64,000 nucleotides of DNA from Pyrrhosoma nymphula (taxonomy: Eukaryota > Arthropoda > Insecta > Odonata > Coenagrionidae), in contig OY754332.1 of NCBI GenBank assembly GCA_963573305.1, positions 54,349,559 to 54,413,558 of the forward strand, in the 5' to 3' direction. The notes under the pieces are model-generated. The model was not told the origin of the DNA and did no database searches. It was given only the letters and a program-made list of their open reading frames with translations. This document shows positions 55,413 through 64,000 of this stretch, one piece after another. Position 1 is the stretch's first letter; each line of letters opens with the position of its first letter. The position numbers were made by a program, and so were the translations under genes.

Positions 55413-56444
55413 CATCTACATCTACATCTATGAAGTACCGTGCAAGCCACCACTAGGGTGTGTGGGACGGGGTGATTCCACACCAGGCATGCAGCAATCA
55501 TCCCACCACAAATCGGGACCTCGCACGTTCCCCCGGCCGCTAGGCGCAAACCAAAAAGCAGTCAGGAGAACAGAGCGCAGTCAAACTAGAAACTGGGAAA
55601 GTGCTTCGTAAATGAACATGCAAACATGCATTACAATGTTAAAGACACATCTATTGGTTAATAATACTAATGCTATTAATTTATGAATGCTATGAGATAC
55701 TACTTCATGCAGAGAACAAAATAAAATAATGCCGGGGATACCAAGCGATGTGAAGTGTTAATAATGATGCTATGTTGTTAAAAACAAGTGGAAACTCTAC
55801 TCTACCTAGTGAGGGTGGGAGTATCATATGACTGATCTATCACACCTATTATAATCCCTTATTTTACGCGGAAAAAATGACATTATAAATCTATCGGTTC
55901 TGCAGTCAATTTCCTTTATCTTATTCCTGTGATCGCTTCTACCGTAGGCTCTAGCAGTATATGTTGAACGTCAGCCAAATCATTGCCTGCTTCGAACTTG
56001 CGCAAAAGATTTACCCTGTAATTCTTCCTTCGATCAGTTAGAGATTCCCACCCTAATTCCTTCAACTACCCGGTAACACTGCTAAGTTTATCGTAACAAC
56101 TTTTCACAAATCTTGTTGCTCTCCGTTGAATTCGATCTATTTCTGAAATTACTCCTACTTTGTAGGGGTCTCATATGCTAACGACAAACTCCAAGTGATG
56201 TCTCACTAGTGAAAAATAACATAGCTCTTTAACCTTCTCGTCGCATTTTCCTAATATTCTTTTAATAAATCCCAATTTGCGACTAGCCTGTCCGCAGATT
56301 TCCCGGACATGTTTCCCCCAACACAGGTCCTGAGTAAGGGTCACACCTAAGTATTTAACTGACTCTACATTTGATATGTTGGTTTGATAAATTGTGTACG
56401 TTTCGTTGACCGAATTATTCTTTTTCCAAAAATTCGTTACCACG
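55413..56444 (-). mobile_element. Nested LINE family A insertion, 7-bp TSD
   Basis: This 1,032-bp insertion splits the family C ORF between ..LSLTKG and VFPSILN... Its 3' end (left side) is a (GTAGAT)n tail (plus-strand ATCTACATCTACATCTA at 55414-55430), and its 5' end is truncated within the RT thumb. CACCTTT is duplicated on both sides (55406-55412 and 56445-56451). Removing the insert and one CACCTTT restores family C reading continuity, proving the order of insertion. Confidence 0.92.
56171..56443 (-). pseudogene. Nested LINE A RT thumb fragment
   Basis: The frame reads SVKYLGVTLTQDLCWGKHVR, EICGQASRKLGFIKRIL and VKELCYFSLVRHHLE. The same order occurs at 805-1070 (VKYLGVTITSNLSWG, RALKKLGFVKRIV, ERCYFALVRPHLE), confirming the family but with many substitutions. 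The rest of the ORF up to the tail is degraded (LLSTERNKIC-like pieces near 56100 and the tail-side region 55600-56100). Confidence 0.85.
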
Positions 56445-56451
56445 CACCTTT

Positions 56452-57115
56452 AGTGAGACTCAAATTGTAAAAATGACAAAGTACGTCCATTATATCTAAA
56501 GCTATTAATTTTAAGAGATCTGCATTAATTCCGTCACATCCAGCAGATTTTCGAGAGGAGAGGGCGCTAACTATTTTCAGTGTTTCAGGCGACGTGACTG
56601 GTTCAAAAAAGAATGAGTTGGAGCAATTCCGATGTGCTTTTAAGGTACTAGGCATGGAGTTAGGAGTCCCAGCAGGTTTAATTTCCGTCGATTCAAACGT
56701 CATAAGGAAATAATTGTTGAACTCCTTCCCTAAAATTGCTAAATCAGTTATGAGTTGGTTATTTATTTAAAGTTCGTAATTTTGAGTAGTTTTAAGTTTA
56801 ATCCCCGTTAGTTCTTTCAGCACATTCCATTGCTCCTTTGAGTTACCTTTAACTTTTTTCAAATTGCTGCTTGTAATACCCGTTCGCAGCATTTTTCAAA
56901 GCTGAACGTAGCTTATTTATAAACTTAATAAAAATATTTCTCAGGCTTTCATTGTTTGGGTAAAGACAAAGTTTATCATATAAGTATTTTTTCCGTTCAA
57001 TTTTCCTAAGTAAGAAATCAGTTATCCAAGGTTTTAGTTTCATTGCTTTGCATTGCCATATTTTTTTGCGCTCAGGTTTTACTACCGCTGGTTTTACCGG
57101 CGCTGCGTTTTACCG
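56452..57115 (-). pseudogene. LINE C pre-RT region
   Basis: From 5' to 3': KPAVVKPERKKIWQCKAMK, LKPWITDFLLRKIERKKYLY, a region with KEQWNVLKELTGIK, NNQLITDLAILGKEFNNYFL, then TFESTEIKPAGTPNSMPS, SPETLKIVSALSSRKSAGCD and FYNLSLTKG. KPWIT..LL and the K(S/T)AG.DGI element are standard features between the endonuclease and RT of CR1/Jockey-group LINEs. Stops lie at the piece joins. Confidence 0.8.
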
Positions 57116-57120
57116 GCGCT

Positions 57121-58430
57121 GCAAATTTATTGTTGACACCCTACCATATAAAACATATTTCATTTTTCGTATTCCTTGAGGTCTTTCAGCCAGTACGCTG
57201 AAAAATGTAGGAAATCAACGGAGTAGATTTATCTATTCAACCAAAACATTAAATATATCTACCTATGACGCGGCCATGCGGGAGGGTGTAATTTGTTGTT
57301 CTGTTTAGTTTTACACTATGGTGCTGTTTGCCACGTGGGGGGCAGGTGTCAACCTGGTCAGCTCCTCGCACATTTCTGTATGACTCCGGAAGGTTGGCTC
57401 AGAACCAATGACATAATATCGTTACGGGAACTACACAGTGCCACATCTGAGTAAAGCACATACAAGCGCCAATCCCCACTGATGCAAGAAATGAAATAGT
57501 GAGCTGACATCTATCCACCTAATCCCTGAATTAAGGTTGCAAGATATACGTATGTAGTGCAACGTAGCCTCCGAAACGTACTGACGTAACACTATCGTCC
57601 CCACTTTTATTAATTAGTCCAACGAAAAGTACAGGAAATGCGCTTACTGTGATCTTCTTATAGTGAAGTTCAACAGAGGGAGTTATTTCTGGCCGTATGA
57701 TGCATTATAAGGGCCGTTTTACCTTTACGAAAATATATATGCAATTGAGAAATCATTTTTTTAGCCAGATATTTTAGCCAATTATTAGGAAAAGCTTTTG
57801 ATAAAGTAGTAACTGTGTCTTGTCTATCACATTCTTGATGAACGAGCGCTACCTGATACCTAATTGCATAGAGTAAAAAGACTATTTGACGCCATTAAAT
57901 GAAAAAGATGATGAAGTATTACTTTGGATTCCCATTTCAATGTCATGTACGACATTAAGAGGAGGTAGAAGTTGTTAGCTGAAAGCAGTAAAAGTCAATA
58001 GCTAATTTTATGTCAATCTTGCGATCCTTTCCGCAACACAACCGACTGCCACTTTCATGATGCGCATGGCGCTATTTATTTGAGGGGCATGTGGTTCATA
58101 TCAATTGTCAACAAAATTCTTATGACCTGGAATAGTCGTCCTTAGAATTCATGTCCTTACACTGCGATTACAGCGTATTTCTGAGCTTTGAGAATTTCTG
58201 CTATAAGTTGCAACTAATTTCTTATTAAAAGAAAATTTAAGGTTCAAACCAAGTCTTACCTGCCATAATTTACAACGGATTCGAGTTTTTCAAGTTCCGT
58301 AAGGGCATTACAAATTTTAGGCCTAACATTTACAAACAGATGATGATCGAAATTCGGTTGCATATGCCTGCGCATCTCGGGAGTCAACGAAGTCAAATTT
58401 TGACCGACGGCCTGAAAGCGATTCCTATCG
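57121..58430. other. No recognisable gene
   Basis: AT-rich sequence with no frames of note. Confidence 0.4.
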
Positions 58431-58700
58431 GAACTCTTGTGACTGCGTGGGCCACGCCATGAACCGTGAGACGTCCCATCTCCTTCCCCGGTCCGGAGAC
58501 TGGACTCGGCCCCTCCCACGAAGAATTACTCCCCTTCTCCCCCCCCCGCTCACCCCTCCCTCTCCCGCGCGGCCGCCGAACGTGGATGCCCCCCAGGGCC
58601 TGCCCCAATCATGAAGGATAGCCCCCCAACTGCTTAACCTTCCCCCCACCCCCCGGCCGCCAGTGGAGCTTCTCCTCCTGTGATCGCCGATGCGTCGAAT
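58431..58700. other. GC-rich C-run island
   Basis: C-rich on the plus strand with CpG sites and a CCCCCCCC run near 58540. Overlapping minus frames of 71-87 codons are Gly/Arg-rich artefacts. Confidence 0.5.
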
Positions 58701-59779
58701 CTGTTTTCGTAAACGCGTGGGGGTGTGAGGTTCACAGACGCGGAGAACCCTTGTACTTAGTTAAAAATAAAAATCGCCACCAAAAGGGTCAGCCGACCTT
58801 GCATTTTTTTAGCTGTAGGGAGTGTGCGTCGTATTTGAGACGAAATGATGGTTTTGACCGCTGAGTACAGTAGACTTGATTTAAGTAGATTTCAACCTCT
58901 TCAGTTTCTCTCAGGGCTAGCTCCATGGAAGAAGTTCTTTCATAAAAAAATTATTTCATTGACAGAGGACTCTTCACGAATGTAACGATTCATGAAGTAT
59001 TTCATTCATTGGCTCAACGTGGCATGGGTCCATGAAATAGCTTATAGAAATTTAGCCTTCGGCTCCTAGCAAATTCATTTTCATGGATGGAGCAATACAA
59101 ATTGGGATTGCGCGTAAAAATATCGATATTATGGGCAAAATATAATTGTTTTCTTCAACGAGAGCTTGATAAGGATGCATTTATTGGTATTTTTCATTAA
59201 ATATGATTGTTTTGAAGCACAGGCTATAAAAACAGAGAAACATCTTAGTTAATTATTAAGCACGGTGTGGGGACTTATTGTGGGGGTTGAGTTCTTTGCC
59301 ATTCCTCTCTTCTCATTACAGCAGTTCTAAGAGTTTCTCACACCAGTGGCATCATATCCCTGGCTAGGCTATGCAAACACATTTTTTAACCGTGTGGTTT
59401 CTGGCTCCCTCTGACTTCAGCATGGTAGAGCTTTATTGTATTTCACCATTTTACATTCTTAGTATATGCCATGCCCATCTTTATGTTGATTTGTAAAACT
59501 TAGCAGGATGGGGGCCAGAGAAGATTTAGCACAACTCATGGTTATGTCTTAGGTCATTAGCATACAAACTTGATTTCGCGGTGCCAAAACAAACGCCGAG
59601 AGCCAACGACACTCTGAAAAGAAATTTAATTTGTGGCGCGACTCTGCTTTCTCGGCAAAACTAAGGTGAGCGTCTAAGAAACTCTCCTCGAGAGGCATGA
59701 TCCAAAAATGCAAAGAAAAAGCTGTAATTCCTCGTACAGGTAGGACAGCGGAAGAGTGACGAGGACCGGAGGAAAATAA
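58701..59779. other. No recognisable gene
   Basis: AT-rich spacer between two GC islands. Confidence 0.4.
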
Positions 59780-60600
59780 AACTCGGGATCATCTCCGTAG
59801 GGGTGGCTGCCCTGTTACGCTTGCGTGCGCGCCCTAACCAAGGGAGAAGTCACATGACCAACTCACCGGGAGGAGGAGGAGGGTGGCCCTCCTCTCTCGC
59901 GTCCCGTCTTCCACACTCCATGCCTTCGAAGGCCCCCTTGACTCTCGGCCACCGAGACCGGTTACTGCTACTCCTTACGACGACCCCCCCCCTTTCCTCG
60001 TCTCGATTCTCGCCCATTACGCTCGAAAGCCTCGCCCCCAACGCCCCTCCCCACCCCCGCCACCCCCCCCAACCTCTCTCCCAAGGCGTGCGCCCCACCC
60101 CCTCGTCTAATTAAGCAGATGTCGGCTGCCCCGGAATGAAGCCAGGTGTGACACTCCCGGGCCACGCCTCTTCAGTTTCATTAGTGGGAGTGAAGGGAGA
60201 GGCGGCGGGTCCGGGGCACACGACTCCCGGCCCCGGCTGACGCACACCTCCGGCAGGGCGCGCCCTGTCGTGTCCGCCCTCTCGGCCCCGTCACCGACAC
60301 TCTGCACGCGCAGGCAAGAAGAAGCCCCGCCGCTGCGTGGGGCCGGCCCCGGGGCGATTGCGAGCCCGCGACCACGCGGAGGGTCGGCGGCTCTGGGTTC
60401 CTAACGAGAGAATTATCTCGGGAAGGGGGAGGACACTTTCGCTCCAAGTCTCGGGAAAGTTGATCAGGTCTGGGAAACGGAGAAGGTTGAAGGGTTGGAT
60501 GAAGAGGCCGAGGCGCTTGGTTGAGTCAGTTGGGCTGAACGAAGACTGCGGGCATTCAGCGCCGAGCAGGCGCACACGAAAGGGTGCGCATGCATGAAAA
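59780..60600. other. Largest CpG-rich island
   Basis: The densest CpG segment of the window lies at 60180-60400 (GGCGCGCC, CGGCGG, CGCGG words), following a C-rich stretch at 59985-60105. Several frames of 65-103 codons overlap on both strands without domains. It is the most plausible place for a CpG-island-type promoter, but no transcription unit can be shown. Confidence 0.45.
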
Positions 60601-60999
60601 CATCTCTCCCAAGCAAATGGGGTGATTACTTCCTTTTAAGATTATATGCATAATCAAGTGAGCATATAAAATTGATGTGTAAACACCACATTGGCCTCAG
60701 CTTTGTGAAACTTCTACGTGATGTAAAAATAAAGAATTGACTTTAAATATTTAAGATTTTTAAGAGTTAAAATTGGGAAATTACAAGAGAGAAGAGAGAA
60801 AAACAGGTCTTAATTGGTCCGAGGAATGAAATAGTGTCATAGCGAAAAGATGAAAGAATATTGGAGGAGAAAAATAACTGAGGAGGAGGAACTGAAACTG
60901 GCACATGGTCCTTGGACGGCCATATCAAAACGAAGTAGAAGAGAAAAAAAAACAAACTCTACAATATCTGCAACAATTTATTTTATAGATAAATAATAA
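60601..60999. other. No recognisable gene
   Basis: AT-rich sequence. Confidence 0.35.
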
Positions 61000-61100
61000 A
61001 TTTTTCAAAAGGTGACTTTCGTTACTGCATAGCATCTTCAGGTGAACATCTTTGACGAACATGTGAGCACCTGACTGCGCAGTATCTTCACGTGTAGTTG
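61000..61100 (-). repeat. CTGAAGATG hairpin motif copy
   Basis: The minus strand reads CACCTGAAGATGCTATGCAG, TAACGAAAGTCACC and then AATTTATTATTTAT, with a second, weaker CGTGAAGATACTGCGCAGT 40 bp upstream. The layout parallels the motifs at 17.2, 31.8 and 36.9 kb. Confidence 0.45.
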
Positions 61101-62539
61101 GTATGCAGAAGCTAAACTGGTCGTTTCATAAAATCATTTATCGTAGAAATTATACAGGTTTTTTCAGACTACAAACTCTAAATTCATATTCCTCTCACCT
61201 TTAAAATATGTCAATACGAGCATTCAACTCTTGGTTATCTGGTTAGGTTTCCTGATTAGAACCATCCTTCTTCTACATTTAAATGCATTGAAAGTCATTT
61301 TATAAACAATGTGTTAGAAAACGTGTTGCTATGCGTGCTGTATGACATAGATTATTATGAAGTTAATTTGCCGATGTCTAGTTTATTAGCCAAAAATCAA
61401 CTATATCCTACTTGAGCTTAAACGCAGACTAGGCAATTTCTTAAAAATATCTACCCTATCCTTTGATGAAAATTGATTCTTTGGCTATGGTAATGAAATC
61501 AATTTTAAACAGCGTTAGGCTGACTTGCGTGACCTCAAAAATCATTTGCTTATTATTGAAAGTGCCGCGTGGAAATAAAATAATTTTTTTTTAAGTATGA
61601 ATGAATAAAACCTTGGTAAAAATATTGGAAATGTAATTTAACTGAATTATCAAGTTTTCAACAGAGAGTTATGCTCATAATAACTATTCCTTCAAGTAAA
61701 TATACCTCCGAGGGAACCTCTGGAATAATCCAAATTCCTCTAATTTGTGAATTTTAAAACGCCATTATGTCACTTTTGTTGTCTTCCGACTGCTAAAGCC
61801 ATTGGCATTCAAAATTCTTCATGATGGAACCAAATTTAAGGCAAGTGTTAGTTCAGATTTAGGAAAATTAGGAGCGGTGACGCAGCATTGATGAGATCAT
61901 TAGCACTAATCAGGGTGGAATATAATAGAGATGCTTATAATGCCATCTTAATGTTAAAGGTTATGAATATGGCAATATAAGATTAGTTTATAATCTAGAT
62001 TAGAGAAAACAATGACAGTGACAGTGTAGCAGAATGTGGGACCATGGCAGTGTTTTTCGAAGCCAGTGATATTACTCAAAATGCGTAAGTGTCTTGTGGA
62101 ATGCACTCAGGTCTCACCAAGGCTGCGTAGGGGGAATTTTATGAGAAGTCAAAGGCAGGCAAATAAAACAGCACCGTACATTAGCGCTCTCAAATTTTAG
62201 CTTATAGGTGCTCAGAGAAAACAGTGCAAGATCCATAGGCCGGAACGTAAATGAATAGGTTAGGAGGAAGTGAATTAATTACGCTAGGGAGGCGTGTGGA
62301 TTAATAAGCCCTTGTTAACCGATATGATAGCCAATAGGTTGCAGTAGTAACACAATAATCTACTTTCATTGCAGAGAATTTTAATATACTTTCCTTTTTC
62401 TAACGTTCAGAACCCTTGCTCACTACATGGTATTATAGCAATGCTTATAATAGTTCCGTGAAATATACTTACGTTTGAGAATGAAAATCAGTGTGACATT
62501 ATATGCAATGGATACTTAGTTATTTGACAGAACGCTGAG
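61101..62539. other. No recognisable gene
   Basis: AT-rich, unique-looking DNA. Confidence 0.4.
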
Positions 62540-62700
62540 ACCCTTTGCGCCTTGCGGATAGGTGGGTAGTTTGGCAAGTGAATGAAGGAAGGGTGGAGAG
62601 AAAACAGGTGACGGTAATAGTACCGCTAATGAAAGGTGTCAAGGAGCTCCCTTTTAACGTTCCATCCGAGGGACAGAGTATCTGAATCGCCTGTATAAAC
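62540..62700 (-). mobile_element. Possible SINE S1 body fragment
   Basis: AAGGAAGGGTGGAGAGAAAA and CTCCCTTTTAACGTTCCATC, then CGAGGGACAGAGT, echo the body words of the S1 copies at 18.5 and 35.65 kb (TTTAACGTCCCTTCCGACGG there). No tRNA-like head is seen; the neighbouring TIR element begins 28 bp to the right. Confidence 0.4.
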
Positions 62701-62727
62701 TTGATAGGTTCAACTCATGGTATCAAC

Positions 62728-63857
62728 CCACACTAAAGCGACATATATGGGACATATATGTAGAGCAATAACTTTCACATATATGTGAAATATGTGGAGA
62801 TATATATGGATTCTATTAAAAGTTGGCCCCAGAGCATATATTTAACATATATGGAGACATATATGGGAAATATATGGACTCCATATATGGTCAATATATT
62901 CAATTCGGCCAATTTTTAATATAATCCATGTATATTTCAATATGTTGTACTTATATGTGAAAGATTAAATAAAACAAGGAACATGTGGCCATACACCTGA
63001 ACTGTATTTAGCCTTTAATGGACACAATATGTAGCCATAGCTATAGAAAAACCATGAAAACTTATACGGAACCGGAGAAATGGGAGTTAGCATATTCATC
63101 TGCGGTTTCTTATGGATCAAACCTAAACATACTTAAATATAATACAGCAGAACTAAGACCTAAGTACGACGACAAAAATATACAGATAGAAGTTTCTTCT
63201 TCTTCCAACCCTTGTATTATCACCCAGTATTCCTGCCTGTCCACCAGTTCGTTTTAATGTACGCCAAACTTGATACCAAAGGCATCTGGTTCGTTCTACG
63301 CGGCTGGGTCACTTCAAAAGGCAATTTATCATAGTCATTAATCGTTCATTATGAATGATACGAAGACAGAAATTGCGCCTTGTTTGCTGTGGTCAGCTAA
63401 TAACACGGAGTTTAAGTATCCCTTATAGCCTGCCAGTTGGCGTGATAACAATCTATAGTTCATCTGCGACATCAACGGTGGTCAACGCCATCTATTAACA
63501 GACTCTGCAACCCTATATATACAAATTAATACGTAACTATACAAATCTATATGGTTTTAAAGAAACCTATTCATATCTATATAAATCTATCCATTTTCAT
63601 AGAAGAAGAACTACGAACGTACAGGAATTTTCATCTATAACAGTGAAAAATATGGTTAAAAATTCTTTTAAATGTCATATATAAAACATATATGGAAAAC
63701 ATATTGATGAAATATACATGTCAAACCCACATATTCCCCCATATATGTAACAGATATTGGCAATTCAACATATCTTGAGCAAATATATGGGTCGTGTACA
63801 ACGAATATATGTCCATACATATCCATTATATCTCCCATTTATGGGGCTTCAGTGTGG
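62728..63857. mobile_element. TIR element with iterated ATATATGG motifs, 1.13 kb
   Basis: Tips CCACACTAAAGC (62728-62739) and GCTTCAGTGTGG (63846-63857) are inverted with one mismatch. About 180 bp inside each end is packed with CATATATG-type words: ACATATATGG and relatives on the left (62741-62910), mostly the reverse orientation on the right (63675-63835). Such iterated subterminal motifs are typical transposase-binding arrays of hAT and CACTA elements. The inner tip CACTRAAGC would fit a CACTA-like start, but no target duplication is clear. The 79-codon frame at 63018-63257 has no motif. Confidence 0.7.
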
Positions 63858-64000
63858 TAAAGTAGGGATCGAGATTCCATTGAAAGTTCTGCTACATTGC
63901 CTTGATTTTCCATCGGGATGGGAAATCAGTACTCAAGCTACCACAGCTACCCAATCTTCACTTTAGACTGTAAATTCAATCAAGAAGAGACTGGACGAAA

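Larger units (their letters stand above)
53715..57120 (-). mobile_element. LINE family C, interrupted by a nested LINE
   Basis: On the minus strand the order is endonuclease-RT linker (56849-57043 and beyond), pre-RT region (56452-56703), [nested family A LINE], RT fingers/palm (55405-54843), thumb and tail (about 54840-54081), then 3' sequence to roughly 53715. The 5' end stops at about 57120 next to a duplicated GTTTTACCGGCGCTGC (16 bp, tandem twice), so the endonuclease is missing. The clade is CR1/Daphne-like by style only. The 3' end is not sharply defined. Confidence 0.8.

Noticed and set aside
54081..57043. Two independent LINE fragments side by side
   Set aside because: The family C reading resumes exactly across a 7-bp duplication, so this is one LINE split by a nested insertion.

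Overview
The window looks like repeat-rich, gene-poor DNA from a large arthropod genome, probably an insect. This rests on what is visible: an AT-rich background, many decayed non-LTR retrotransposons (LINEs) with an APE endonuclease and reverse transcriptase, tRNA-derived SINEs, TIR transposons (hAT-like, piggyBac-like and unassigned), and no bacterial gene organisation. The species cannot be named from sequence alone. No convincing exon of a host gene was found. Almost every long open frame is either mobile-element debris or a by-product of simple GC-rich sequence.

Layout: 0.1-1.6 kb holds an RTE-like LINE scrap and a good 5'-truncated LINE copy (family A, minus strand, with a (GTAGAT)n 3' tail). 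2.36-4.10 kb is a TIR element whose sister copy lies at 46.64-48.88 kb in the opposite orientation. 4.6-5.5 kb has a SINE scrap and the 3' end of a piggyBac-like transposon ending at TTAA. 6.6-7.1 kb is a GC-rich island, followed by a family A LINE 3' end (7.4-7.9 kb). 9.5-10.8 kb has an inverted-repeat unit, a hairpin and a Ty3/gypsy-like integrase remnant. 13.4-17.3 kb is a mosaic of inverted repeats, an RTE scrap, a family A LINE end and a second hairpin. 18.4-18.7 kb is a SINE.

20.5-23.8 kb is the longest single LINE (family B, endonuclease plus RT, minus strand), followed by another RTE scrap. 25.0-27.9 kb is a complete-ended but decayed DNA transposon with about 390-bp TIRs and a protein with a cysteine-rich CXC tail. 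30.7-31.6 kb holds a 206-bp near-perfect palindrome and a cluster of heat-shock-element-like GAAnnTTC arrays. 34.1-35.8 kb packs a LINE end, an hAT-like MITE with target-site duplication and two tRNA-derived SINEs. 35.8-39.2 kb is a GC/CpG-rich tract with G-runs and a 124/139-bp minisatellite.

42.4-43.7 kb has a C-rich tract and a direct duplication. 45.0-45.6 kb is a decayed ~250-bp satellite, and 45.9-46.3 kb is another RTE scrap. 49.2-49.6 kb is an RT relic. 51.6-51.9 kb is a head-to-head SINE pair. 53.7-57.1 kb is a family C LINE interrupted by a family A LINE with a 7-bp target-site duplication. 58.4-58.7 and 59.8-60.6 kb are GC-rich islands. 62.73-63.86 kb is a TIR element with iterated ATATATGG-type subterminal motifs.

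The elements do not form a pathway. The window is best read as layered transposon insertions of different ages. The best candidates for undescribed biology are the CXC-tailed TIR transposon, the two TIR families without a recognised superfamily, the recurrent CTGATRATG...GAAACC hairpin motif, and the HSE-like cluster.
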